From positions 1 to 62,536 of the IMG/VR virus record IMGVR_UViG_3300017991_000116: a DNA stretch of 62,536 nt; one strand, written 5' to 3'. This stretch comes from a virus. Under the pieces are notes generated by a model. The model saw only the letters and a program-made list of their open reading frames with translations. It was not told where the DNA came from and made no database searches. Made by a program: the position numbers and the translations under genes. Shown here in pieces: positions 7,341 through 15,815 of the stretch (the first letter of the stretch is position 1; the number at the start of each line of letters is the position of its first letter).

Positions 7341-9131
7341 CTACCTAGAGGACTTCGACAGATCCAAAAGAAATTGCCTCGTCTCCATCATGCTGCTCTG
7401 AAGGCTTCCGTTCTGTCGGAGGATGCGATCCAACTTCTCTTCGGCCCTCTTCTCTGATCCCTTGTTGCCCGACATGAGCTCACGCTCTGAGATACCCCTA
7501 GCTCCGGTGTGGAGCAAGGAACTTCGTGCGTGCGGGTCGGTCCATCGCCGTTCCTTGCTGCCCATCATGCCGGGAGGGGCGCCACCCGGAGCGCCGCCCG
7601 GAGCGCCACCGCCGCCATCATCTCCACCGATCTTCTGCGCGGCCGCGTCTGCTCGAGCCTGCTGCTCGGCCTCCCTGATCTTCTCTTCGCCACGCTGCCT
7701 GATCAAGACTTCGATTTCCTTGTCGCTCATCCCGTACACGCGACGGTAGATCCAATAGAGCGACACGTCCTCCTTCATGCGACTCGCGAGGTCGGCTCGA
7801 GCATTCTTCACCTCGAGCTGCGCGAGCTCGAAGATGGAGCTCGGGACGGTCATGTGCACGTCAAACTTCGCTTCGTGCGGGTCCACTCCCAGTGCGGCGA
7901 GATGCACACGACACACCTTGCGCAACCCACTGATGACCTCCCGCTGCAAGCGCAGGACCGACCGTGCGAAGCGTACGTCCTCGGACGAGAGAACGGCTCG
8001 AGCCGTGTTGTCGTCTTGCGCAAGGTACGCCTTCGGAATCATCAGGGCCGTGAACAGCTTGTTGAGGAAGAACTCGATGTCCTCCATGTGCTGCCACACC
8101 GGGCCGGCAAGCACGTCCACCCGAGTCGAGTCTTGCCCCTGCCTGGTCGGCAGGAAGATGTCCTCGTCCTGGGAGAGCGGGTTGAACTTCTGATCGATCT
8201 GCTGCGTCGTCGGGTTGACGAACTTGCGCTTCTTGTACTGCTGCCGCACCCGGTTGACATACGCGAGCGCCTCGGGCGGGGGCATGTCGCCCGTGTCGAT
8301 GTAGAACGCGAAGCGCTCGGGGGCGCGCTGCAAGCGATAGATGAGCGCCGAGTCCTCGAGCAACAGCAGGCGCTTCCAAATCCACCGAGCTGCCTCGACG
8401 ACCGAGTAGCCGTAGACGCTTCGGCGGTACTTGCTCCGGTGACGGAAGTGGACGACCTCCCAGTCCTCGAGAGCAGTGACCGAAGTGGGATCGAACGCCG
8501 ACGCTCCGGATGAGTTGGCTAGTCCTTCCGCGCCCGCCATGCGGGCTGCAAGGATCTGACGGAACTCCTCGGGCGTGTAGCCGAAGCGACCTTGAAAGTC
8601 CTGCACGAACCCAAACAATTCGCCGCGCGGGCCCTCTATGCGTCGCACTGTCGGAGGCGGCAGGAAGTTGAAGCCTACGACGCCGTCCTTCGTGACCAGA
8701 AGCTCCTCGTAGTCGTTACCGTACTTGCCCAGCGTCCGCGTGATCTCCCAGACTTCCTCGTCGATGCGGAGACGCTTCTGCATCAGGTTGTAGTCGAGCT
8801 CGTCTTGGATGTCGCGGTTCGGGCTCGTGACCCAGACCGACCGGTTGAGCGACGTGTCGGGCTGCGTGGCATCGTCCGCGTAGATCGTCATCGACGCGGA
8901 CACCTCCGGGTAGTCGTCCATCTCCTCGTAGTCCACGTAGCGGGACAAGAGGTCTTGCTCGAGGCGCAGGTAGTCCGAGAGGACGTCGTACCCGTACGCT
9001 TGGAGAAGATCGTACCCTGACCCAGACCAACCGGCCTGCGTCGCACCCTTCGCCAACTGGAGAGGGAGAGCTTCCTTGTCCCTCACCCAGTAGGAGCGAA
9101 CCCTGTTTGCAACGTCCGAGAAAAAACCCAT
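7341..9131 (-). CDS. Portal protein, T4 gp20-like
   Basis: 596 residues, close to T4 gp20 in size. Diagnostic segments are RAPERFAFYIDTGDMP (about residue 270), a YKKRKFVNPTTQQID block, an ED-FLPTR-G stretch and KLFTALMIPKAYL. It forms the dodecameric ring through which the terminase pumps DNA, and initiates prohead assembly. The C-terminus has a Gly/Pro-rich segment (about 515-540) and a charged helical tail that the T4 protein lacks. Located two genes downstream of the terminase. Confidence 0.92.
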   Translation of the reverse strand: MGFFSDVANRVRSYWVRDKEALPLQLAKGATQAGWSGSGYDLLQAYGYDVLSDYLRLEQDLLSRYVDYEEMDDYPEVSASMTIYADDATQPDTSLNRSVWVTSPNRDIQDELDYNLMQKRLRIDEEVWEITRTLGKYGNDYEELLVTKDGVVGFNFLPPPTVRRIEGPRGELFGFVQDFQGRFGYTPEEFRQILAARMAGAEGLANSSGASAFDPTSVTALEDWEVVHFRHRSKYRRSVYGYSVVEAARWIWKRLLLLEDSALIYRLQRAPERFAFYIDTGDMPPPEALAYVNRVRQQYKKRKFVNPTTQQIDQKFNPLSQDEDIFLPTRQGQDSTRVDVLAGPVWQHMEDIEFFLNKLFTALMIPKAYLAQDDNTARAVLSSEDVRFARSVLRLQREVISGLRKVCRVHLAALGVDPHEAKFDVHMTVPSSIFELAQLEVKNARADLASRMKEDVSLYWIYRRVYGMSDKEIEVLIRQRGEEKIREAEQQARADAAAQKIGGDDGGGGAPGGAPGGAPPGMMGSKERRWTDPHARSSLLHTGARGISERELMSGNKGSEKRAEEKLDRILRQNGSLQSSMMETRQFLLDLSKSSR

Positions 9132-9138
9132 CGTCCAC

Positions 9139-9489
9139 CTATCCCCTCAGCGCCAAGAATTCGGCCATTGCCTTGTTGAAGGCGTCCGCGCCGGGGCCGT
9201 CTAGCAAGTCACGTATGATGCGGTCACGTACGATGTCGATTACCTCCTGAAACTGCACGCAGTCCGAAGGACGGAGAGAAGCAGCTTCCAATTCGTTCGC
9301 CATGTCCCGAGCTGCGAGAGCTCCGAGGTCGCGCATGAGGTGCAAGGGGCACTTGCGGGCCGTGTGGATGGCCTGCTCTTTCGTCACTGACGAGGGAGTC
9401 GTCAGGACGGTGGCCGTGTCCGTGAAGCTCTCGGACACTCCGAAGACGTTGCGCAGTTCGTCGCGCACGCGGCGCTGCCTGCTGTTCAT
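9139..9489 (-). CDS. Small helical protein between terminase and portal
   Basis: 116 residues, ATG at 9489 overlapping the previous stop as ATGA, so probably translationally coupled. All-helical by composition, mildly acidic, with a Gln/Asp/Arg-rich middle. No motif recognised. In T4 the small proximal tail/head genes occupy this position, but no homology is claimed. Confidence 0.6.
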   Translation of the reverse strand: MNSRQRRVRDELRNVFGVSESFTDTATVLTTPSSVTKEQAIHTARKCPLHLMRDLGALAARDMANELEAASLRPSDCVQFQEVIDIVRDRIIRDLLDGPGADAFNKAMAEFLALRG

Positions 9490-9833
9490 CCCATCATCCT
9501 CGGGGTGACCTGGTCGGAGGGAAACTCCACGAGAGACGCCATGCACTGAACCGCGTCCGGACCGATGGGGAGTTTTCGGATGGCCTGGTCGACCGTGCCC
9601 ATCCAGTGCGCCGCCACGTGCTTGATCATCGTCTCGGGTTCCATGGAGGAGCCTTGGTGCAACGTGATGAGGAAGCCCTTGAAGGCGCGCAGTTCGTCGT
9701 TGGTCAGACGCTCGAGCTCGGGGGTGTCGTCCATGGCCTGCACCATGGTCGTGAGCCGGTAGAGGTGCGACCACGGCGGCGTGAGCATCAGGACGCGTAG
9801 GTCTTCGATCAGGTGGGTCAGTTTCTTCGCCAT
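9486..9833 (-). CDS. Small helical protein downstream of terminase
   Basis: 115 residues beginning MAKKLTHLIEDLRVL. The ATG at 9833 has GAGGCG upstream and begins right after a 16-bp palindrome. Helical, no cysteines in a metal pattern, no membrane segment. It pairs with the following gene through an ATGA overlap, and the two may form a complex. Function unknown. Confidence 0.6.
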   Translation of the reverse strand: MAKKLTHLIEDLRVLMLTPPWSHLYRLTTMVQAMDDTPELERLTNDELRAFKGFLITLHQGSSMEPETMIKHVAAHWMGTVDQAIRKLPIGPDAVQCMASLVEFPSDQVTPRMMG

Positions 9834-9845
9834 GACGCCTCGTTT

Positions 9846-9861
9846 GCGACCACGTGGTCGC
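9846..9861. repeat. Intergenic palindrome, copy 1
   Basis: A perfect 16-bp palindrome, GCGACCACGTGGTCGC, lying between the terminase stop and the next start. A near-identical copy in the same setting is at 37794-37807. It could be a repressor operator or an RNA hairpin between two cistrons. Confidence 0.7.
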
Positions 9862-9864
9862 GTT

Positions 9865-11931
9865 TCACAGAGAGCTGGGGTTCCAGCCGCCTCCCCAATC
9901 ACCGTCGTCTCCCCCCATGTTTCCCGTGAGGAAGGGCATCGGGGCTCTTCCACCCATAGCAGACACCGAGGGAAAGTACCTCTGATCTGGGGCACCGCCG
10001 CCTTGGTTTGCCATCGATGCTTGCACGTGTTCCTCCATCCAGACGTCTGGATGGTACGACAACCCCGGCATCATGGGTAGGGGCATCGACGACTGGCGCT
10101 GCGTTAGAGTGAAGGTGACGCCGGCAAGAGCGTCGGCGACGTCCTTGCTGCCCTTCGGGGGGTGATCGATCTTCTTCTTGACTGCGTCATGCTCGAGCTG
10201 TCGAAGCTCTTTGAAGACGGGAGGGTAGTCGTAGAGGATGACGCGGTCCTCGTAGAAGGCGCTCTTGAGCCCTTCGTACGGGTCCGTCTTCGTGTCCACA
10301 GAGAGATGCTCCGCTCGGTAGCCCTTGCGCTTGAGGTGCTGAAGCGAGTCGACGGACTGCCAGGTGTCCATCGTCACATACGTGACCATGTACCCGTGCT
10401 TGCTCAGTTCGTACACGAGCCGGCGCAGGTCACCGAGAACGATTTCGTCACCGATCGGCGGGACGACTTGAAGGATGAAGTCCACGAAGAACACGGGGGC
10501 GCGCTCCTGGTAAACCTCACCGTCATCCGTACGCCGCACGACGTCGCGCCAGTCGAAGATGTGCGCCATGCACACGCCCACGGCGTCCTTGCGGTAGGCG
10601 GGGTCGATGTGGACGTGACGAGGAGCCTGGGGGTTGATGATGGGGCGTAGGGTCTCGTGCACGCTGCCCGAGAAGTCCTTCTCCATGGTCGGCTGGACCA
10701 TCCGGTCCCAGAGGAAGACGCCAGGCTTGGAGGGGTCGTAGACCTCGACGCTGAAGGGGTGCTTGTGCTTGGGGGTCCAGATGAGCTTCTCACGTCGCTG
10801 GATGAACGGGCTGATCGCCACGGTGGCAACACCCGCGATGTCGCGGATGGAGCCCTCGAGGTCGTTCTCGAAATCGACCCGGAAGTCCTCGGGCACGTCG
10901 ATGAGCGTGACGCCATCCGGAAGACTGGACTTGATCTTGTGAGCTTCGCCAGCATCGAGGATGCGGCTCGGGATCTGGTCGTTGCCGCACACCACTTCGA
11001 AGGTCTTGTCGCTGTAGAGCGATCCAGGCTTCACGTCCCAGAGCGCGTAGTCCCGAACGAAGACGGTAGGGTCGTTCCGGGACTCTCGGATGCGTCGGGC
11101 CGTGAAGTCGTCGCTGGTCTTCTTCGACGAGACGAGAAACAGCTTGCCGGGCAGACGTCCCTTGCGTTCGAAACGTGACTTCATCCGGCGCTTCATGCCG
11201 GCGTAGAGGGTCTCGGCATGGTCGAGCGCGCCGAACCGAGCGTCCTGCTTGCCCTTCTGCATGAAGTTCGTCTCGTCAAGCAGTCCCGAGATGACGTTCA
11301 AGCCGAGCACGGAGGTGTCGGTCGTCGCTCGAGCGGCGAGCCAGACGTTGTGAGGAAAGCGAAACTCCTTCTTCGTCTCCTTGAACGGGAAGTGCTCTTG
11401 GAAGTAGGGACTCGCCTTGAGCTTCGTCGCGATGTTCTCGAACGCGACCTTCATGGCGAGCGTCTCGTTGACCGAGAGACAGACGACGGAGATGTTCGAG
11501 TCAGAAGCCAAGCCGAAGGACCGGTGAGGGTCCTTCAGGCACGAGATCTCGTACAGGATGCGTGCCACCGCAACGGAAGCTACGAAGGTCTTGCCGTAGC
11601 CGATGCTGCCCGTCCAGATGGCTTCCTGGTAGTCCCCCGATTCGAAGAGCTCGATCAGGTCTGCGAGGTGTTGGTCGTACAAGGCGTCGCATGTGTTGCC
11701 CAGGAAGTACTCGTCCTTCACGAAGGTGTGGATGTCCACGGGCGGCGTCTCGTACTCAGCCTCTCGAATCATGTCGATGAGGGAGTGATCGCCCGAACCC
11801 ATGTCCGCGAGCATCATCTCGAGCACCTTCCGCTCCTCGGGAGTCAGGTTCTCGAGCTCCTTCTGAAGAAACTCCTCGTCCTCCTCGGCCGTGCGCGTGC
11901 TTGCCGCCCTGCCGTTCTGGTCAACAATCAT
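9865..11931 (-). CDS. terL: Terminase large subunit
   Basis: 688 residues, the DNA-packaging motor. The N-terminal ATPase has a Walker A GSIGYGKT (about 107-114) and a Walker B ending LLDETN (about 213). The C-terminal RNase H-like nuclease has HIDPAYRKDAVGV (about 436) and a late acidic motif in KDVADALAG (about 592). It cuts concatemers and translocates DNA into the prohead through the portal. Its start overlaps the preceding small-subunit candidate (ATGA). Confidence 0.93.
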   Translation of the reverse strand: MIVDQNGRAASTRTAEEDEEFLQKELENLTPEERKVLEMMLADMGSGDHSLIDMIREAEYETPPVDIHTFVKDEYFLGNTCDALYDQHLADLIELFESGDYQEAIWTGSIGYGKTFVASVAVARILYEISCLKDPHRSFGLASDSNISVVCLSVNETLAMKVAFENIATKLKASPYFQEHFPFKETKKEFRFPHNVWLAARATTDTSVLGLNVISGLLDETNFMQKGKQDARFGALDHAETLYAGMKRRMKSRFERKGRLPGKLFLVSSKKTSDDFTARRIRESRNDPTVFVRDYALWDVKPGSLYSDKTFEVVCGNDQIPSRILDAGEAHKIKSSLPDGVTLIDVPEDFRVDFENDLEGSIRDIAGVATVAISPFIQRREKLIWTPKHKHPFSVEVYDPSKPGVFLWDRMVQPTMEKDFSGSVHETLRPIINPQAPRHVHIDPAYRKDAVGVCMAHIFDWRDVVRRTDDGEVYQERAPVFFVDFILQVVPPIGDEIVLGDLRRLVYELSKHGYMVTYVTMDTWQSVDSLQHLKRKGYRAEHLSVDTKTDPYEGLKSAFYEDRVILYDYPPVFKELRQLEHDAVKKKIDHPPKGSKDVADALAGVTFTLTQRQSSMPLPMMPGLSYHPDVWMEEHVQASMANQGGGAPDQRYFPSVSAMGGRAPMPFLTGNMGGDDGDWGGGWNPSSL

Positions 11932-12680
11932 CCAGTCTTCTCCAGCGGGGGTTCCTCGGCCTCGGAGTCAGGCTTGACTTCTACCCCCTCGGTGTCGATC
12001 GGAAGTTCCTTGGCGCCTTGCTTGAGCAGCTTGTTGGCCGCACTGAGGAGACGTTGCCGAGACTCGGGGTTGGCAAGGACGACAGCAACCTGCGGAGCCG
12101 CGCCCTGGCTCTCGACCTTGGCGACGAGCTCGGCGTTCACGTCGAGCCGACCGATCTTCCTGCTGTTGACTCCCAGGTCCATCTTGAGCTCGGCGATGGT
12201 GCTCAAGATCTCTCGAGCCGTCCGGATTTCCTGCGTCATCGAGGGGAAGAGTTTTCCGATCGCCCTCTCGGTCTTCATCTCGAGGCCGATCCGATCCATC
12301 TGAAGCATGTACAGTCGCTCGAGCTCCGACAGTTCGTCGAGAGACTCGTCCACCTGCTCGGCCGCGTGGATGAACTTCCTCGGAATCTGATCTCGGATGA
12401 GCTGCGCAGGTGGGATGGAGTCACGGTACTTCCGGAGCATCGACGTGAGCCCCTCCCGCGACGCCTCGGTGTACTCCTTGCGCTCCTCTTGGACCCACTC
12501 CGCGACCTTCGAGACAGGCCAGCCCTCGAGGATGTGCTGGTGCACCTCGTCGAAACACTTCAGGGAGCGGAGCTTGACGAAGCGGTGCTCGCGATCGGAA
12601 GGCTTGATCACGTGCGCCGGCTTGCGCTGCTTCTTTTTCTTCTTCTTGGGGGTCTGCACGACCGTGCTCACGTCCGACAT
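11928..12680 (-). CDS. Candidate terminase small subunit
   Basis: 250 residues immediately upstream of terL and overlapping it by ATGA. It has a Lys-run near the N-terminus (residues 11-20), a helix-turn-helix-like segment around 45-90 (HILEGWPVSKVAEWV) and a central coiled coil, then an acidic tail. That order (DNA-binding head, oligomerising coil, acidic tail contacting TerL) fits small terminase proteins, but the assignment rests mainly on position. The ATG lies exactly 6 nt after a -10-like TAGACT, so the message may be leaderless. Confidence 0.6.
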   Translation of the reverse strand: MSDVSTVVQTPKKKKKKQRKPAHVIKPSDREHRFVKLRSLKCFDEVHQHILEGWPVSKVAEWVQEERKEYTEASREGLTSMLRKYRDSIPPAQLIRDQIPRKFIHAAEQVDESLDELSELERLYMLQMDRIGLEMKTERAIGKLFPSMTQEIRTAREILSTIAELKMDLGVNSRKIGRLDVNAELVAKVESQGAAPQVAVVLANPESRQRLLSAANKLLKQGAKELPIDTEGVEVKPDSEAEEPPLEKTG

Positions 12681-12686
12681 GCTTTC

Positions 12687-12715
12687 AGTCTAACGCGATC
12701 GGTCGCGATTGTCAG
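12687..12715 (-). promoter_or_regulatory. Promoter of terminase operon, possibly leaderless
   Basis: CTGACA (12710-12715), 17-nt spacer, TAGACT (12687-12692), then GAAAGC and the ATG at 12680. The stop codon of the polymerase gene (12712) lies inside the -35 box. The spacer also contains a CGCGA/TCGCG inverted repeat. Confidence 0.55.
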
Positions 12716-14460
12716 TGCGCTGCCCAGGACGTGCCGATGTCGGGCTCGGCCAGAATGGGCACGGACTTGATCAGAGGTTGGATGCCGTTGACCATCGCGC
12801 CCTTCACGTCCTCGGCGACGGCTGCCACGAGCTCGGGGTCGTCTTCCGTGTCCGTGACGATCTCGTCGTGAACCATGTGGACCATCTTCGCGGCGCCGTT
12901 GTACTTCTTGAGAGCGTAGTACGTGTTGCGCAAAGCCGCCTTCAGGCCGTCCGCTCCGGTGCCTTGGACTGGCGTGTTGAAGATCTCACCATGAGCCTTC
13001 TCGGGGTCGAGGTAGCGAAGCCGTCCGGAGAGCGTGCGCACGCAGGGGTTGCGACGGAAGTCACGGAGAGCTCGGTCGTGCCAAGCCTTCACGCCCGCGT
13101 ACCCTTCGAAGTAGCGCTTGATGAACTTCTTGGCTTGCCCGAGCGTGATGCTCACGCCGTAGTTCGACTGCGAGTAGATGACGAGTCGCTCGGCGCCGAG
13201 CCCGTAGATGAGCCCGAAGTTGACCGGCTTCGCCGCCTGCCGCTGCTGCTTCGTGACCTCCTCGATCGGAACACCCGACACGATGGAGGCTGTGCGTCGA
13301 TGCGCGTCCTCCCCGTTCAGGTAGATGGACCTGAAGAGGGAGTCGCCCGAAATCTCGGCCGTGATGCGGAGCTCGACCTGGGAGAAGTCGACCACCACGA
13401 TCTTGCGGCCTGGACCAGCCCAGAAGCAATCGCGGTAGTCGTTACCCCTTGGGATCTGTTGGAGGTTCGGCTTGCTGCTCGAGTACCTTCCTGCGCCCGT
13501 GAGGGGCCAGAAATCGGTGTGCACCCGCCCGGTGCTCTTGTCGATGTGCTCGAGGAACTGCTCGCCGAAGGCACTCAGCTTCTTGGACACCTTGCGGTAT
13601 GCCATGAAGGTCGGGATGGCCGGGTGCTTGTGCGCGATCATGGCGAAGGTATCTTCGCGCGTGTCCTCGAGCTCGATGCCCAGTCGCGCGAACGCTGCCT
13701 TCACCTGAACCGGCGAGTTGTAGTTGAAGCCTGCCGAGATGCCCGGCAGCGACAGCATCCCCTTGGGGTGGGGCAGTTCGTAGTCGAGCTTCTTCCGCAG
13801 TTCGATGTGCTTCTCTCGGTTCTGCTCAACGAGTCGCATCCACCGGGTCTTGTCGAGCCGGAAGCCGTTGAGCTCGATGCTCGCCTCTCCGATGATGGCA
13901 CCGAACTCGATGAGCGCGGCCCTCAAGAGCCCCGCCTTCGCGAGCTTCTCCTTGAGCCTGTCGCGCAACACGAGGAGGTGCATGACGTCCTCGGCCGCGT
14001 ACCGGAGCTGCTCCTCGGTCAGGGGCCCCTTCCAGTTCGACTCGCCCGCGTCGGGGACCTCCGGACTGATCTTCAGTTCGCGGCGGTAGAGGTCGTACAG
14101 GTTGTGCCCGAGGTTCTTGCCGTTGTGGTACATCGCCGACGCACGGAAGGTGTCGAACAGGGGCCACAGTTCCAGACCGAACTTGTGCAGGAACCACTTC
14201 TGTTCGAACTTCGCGTTCTGGATGACCTTGACGACGCCTTCGTTCGATAGGGCGTCGCAAACCGGTCCCAACGTCCCCGTCTGGAACAGGTCGATGACGT
14301 AGATACCCTTGCCCGTGTTTAGCTGGACGAGTCGGATCTGACCGTGGTGGGGGGAGAGGGAGGTCGTCTCGATGTCGAGAGCGACGGCTGGTGCCTGAAC
14401 GAGCTCGTTGGCGATGTGCCCGAGTCGTTCAGGGTTGGTGACCAGTTCGTACTCGATCAT
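12712..14460 (-). CDS. DNA polymerase, family A with 3'-5' exonuclease
   Basis: 582 residues, the probable replicative polymerase. The exonuclease domain shows Exo I DIETTSL (29-35), Exo II around NAKFE (about 103) and Exo III YAAEDVMHLL (about 165). The polymerase domain shows motif A VVDFSQVELRI (about 355), motif B RQAAKPVNFGLIYG (about 405) and motif C VHDEIV (about 529). There is no 5'-3' exonuclease domain. Compared with the usual DYSQIELR, motif A here has F and V substitutions at non-catalytic positions. Coupled by ATGA to the histone-like gene upstream. Confidence 0.95.
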   Translation of the reverse strand: MIEYELVTNPERLGHIANELVQAPAVALDIETTSLSPHHGQIRLVQLNTGKGIYVIDLFQTGTLGPVCDALSNEGVVKVIQNAKFEQKWFLHKFGLELWPLFDTFRASAMYHNGKNLGHNLYDLYRRELKISPEVPDAGESNWKGPLTEEQLRYAAEDVMHLLVLRDRLKEKLAKAGLLRAALIEFGAIIGEASIELNGFRLDKTRWMRLVEQNREKHIELRKKLDYELPHPKGMLSLPGISAGFNYNSPVQVKAAFARLGIELEDTREDTFAMIAHKHPAIPTFMAYRKVSKKLSAFGEQFLEHIDKSTGRVHTDFWPLTGAGRYSSSKPNLQQIPRGNDYRDCFWAGPGRKIVVVDFSQVELRITAEISGDSLFRSIYLNGEDAHRRTASIVSGVPIEEVTKQQRQAAKPVNFGLIYGLGAERLVIYSQSNYGVSITLGQAKKFIKRYFEGYAGVKAWHDRALRDFRRNPCVRTLSGRLRYLDPEKAHGEIFNTPVQGTGADGLKAALRNTYYALKKYNGAAKMVHMVHDEIVTDTEDDPELVAAVAEDVKGAMVNGIQPLIKSVPILAEPDIGTSWAAH

Positions 14461-15323
14461 GAAGCCGCAAGCACCTTCTGACCGGCCTTGCTCAGCTTGT
14501 AGGAGCCTCGCTCGAGCTTCAGGACCAAGTCCCCTCGGGTCAGGCGCCGGAAGGCGTTACGGACCCAACTGTTGGCCTGCGCGGCAGGCTTGTTCGGGAA
14601 GGCGTCCCCTGCCACCTCCGCGATGGTCCGAGCACCCTTGCCGTGGTTGAGTGCCCCGAGCACCTTCATCTCCTTGGCGTTCGGAGCCTTCTTGCTGAAG
14701 TCTACCGGGGGACCGTTCTGACCCATCTTCGACTTGGGGGCGTCGACAGGCTTCGGCGCAGCAGTCTTCTTCGCAGGCTTCGGCGCGGCCTTGACCGGCT
14801 TCGCGGCAGCCTTCTTGACGGCCTTCTTCGGAGCCTTCTTGACTGCCTTCGGCGCGGCCTTCTTCGGCGCTTTCGCAACAGCCTTCTTCGCCGTCGCCTT
14901 CTTGGTGGCCTTCTTCGCCGCCTTCTTCTTCGGCTTCGCCATGCCCTCTCCCTCGTCTTGGGGCACCGAATCCTTCGCCAGAACGAGATCCTCAGAACCC
15001 TCAACCTCCGTGTCCTTCACCGGGGGCTTGGGGCCCTTCACGGAGTAGTCCGTTTTGCCGTCGTCGTTCGGCACCTCGATGAGAGCGAGGACTTCGAACG
15101 TCTTGGCGTCCATGAGCTGCACGGTGGGCGGTTGCCCTGGCAGCGCCTTGCGGAAAGAACGACCGTAGGTCTTCGCGCCTTCCTCGGTCTTGATCAGCTT
15201 GTGCGTCTTGTCGTGGTAGTGCTGGACCAGTTCGATGGATACTTCGCGGTACAACCCACGATCGATGGCCTCGGCCACCTTCTTGGCAGTCTTTCGAATC
15301 ACTGGGGCCTCCAACCTAGCCAC
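14457..15323 (-). CDS. Histone H1-like Lys/Ala-rich protein with winged-helix tail
   Basis: 288 residues, GTG start at 15323. Residues 1-125 form a small folded head. Residues about 128-200 are a KKAAPK/KKAxKK repeat block like bacterial Hc1 or eukaryotic H1 tails. Residues about 210-288 look like a winged helix (MKVLGALNHGKGARTIAEVAG, then a recognition-type helix and LVLKLERGSYKLS hairpin). Such proteins coat or bend DNA. Placed beside the DNA polymerase, it may organise replicating or packaged DNA, or remodel the host nucleoid; the choice is inference. A promoter lies at 15367-15395. Confidence 0.7.
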   Translation of the reverse strand: MARLEAPVIRKTAKKVAEAIDRGLYREVSIELVQHYHDKTHKLIKTEEGAKTYGRSFRKALPGQPPTVQLMDAKTFEVLALIEVPNDDGKTDYSVKGPKPPVKDTEVEGSEDLVLAKDSVPQDEGEGMAKPKKKAAKKATKKATAKKAVAKAPKKAAPKAVKKAPKKAVKKAAAKPVKAAPKPAKKTAAPKPVDAPKSKMGQNGPPVDFSKKAPNAKEMKVLGALNHGKGARTIAEVAGDAFPNKPAAQANSWVRNAFRRLTRGDLVLKLERGSYKLSKAGQKVLAAS

Positions 15324-15366
15324 CCCGACCAGGCGTTCGGGTGTCGTTCCTTCTTACCTCACAACT

Positions 15367-15395
15367 AAGGTAACTCTCCGAAGATCAGTCGTCAA
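15367..15395 (-). promoter_or_regulatory. Putative promoter upstream of histone-like gene
   Basis: TTGACG (15390-15395), a 17-nt spacer and TACCTT (15367-15372) on the minus strand. It would give a leader of about 37 nt before the GTG at 15323. Confidence 0.5.
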
Positions 15396-15410
15396 CCTAA
15401 ATCGACCTGA

Positions 15411-15815
15411 TCAGGTTTCGGGGTCTTCGACCCAGCCGTCTGGCATGAATTCGTTGATGTAGAAGTTGACAAGGTCGGCTTCTGTCTTGAGTTGCTTGCT
15501 CAGATCTCCGTACCCCAAGACGTGCCCGCGCACCCCGAGCTGCTGCCAGTATTCGAAAGTCACCTTCCGGAAACGAGCAGTCGCGGGGGCTTCGGGGTCC
15601 GTGAACTTGACCGTTATCAGGCCGTCCTTCTCGGACTCGATTTTGCCTTGCTGGCTACCTCCGCCGAAGCCGAGACCGGTGGTGAAAATCCACTCTATGA
15701 AGTTCCGCGTTCCGTCCGGCGTCTTCCGGGCGACCTCGCGCACGCCGAGTACGAGCTGCACGTCACCCTTGTTCCCCATGTCGAACGCGTAGAGCTGTCG
15801 GAATACGAAGGGCAT
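15411..15815 (-). CDS. Conserved hypothetical protein
   Basis: 134 residues, ATG at 15815 overlapping the stop of the giant gene (TGATG). Mixed alpha/beta composition (FVFRQLYAFDMGNKGDVQLVLGV, then a Gly-rich turn) without recognised motif. Coupling to the 1,724-residue gene suggests it may assist, load or inhibit that protein. Confidence 0.6.
   Translation of the reverse strand: MPFVFRQLYAFDMGNKGDVQLVLGVREVARKTPDGTRNFIEWIFTTGLGFGGGSQQGKIESEKDGLITVKFTDPEAPATARFRKVTFEYWQQLGVRGHVLGYGDLSKQLKTEADLVNFYINEFMPDGWVEDPET

Noticed and set aside
12709-14250. 513-codon open frame on the plus strand
   Set aside because: Lies entirely opposite the family A polymerase, whose motifs A-C are intact. Composition (Val/Leu/Arg/Asp-rich, no core pattern) is that of a shadow frame.
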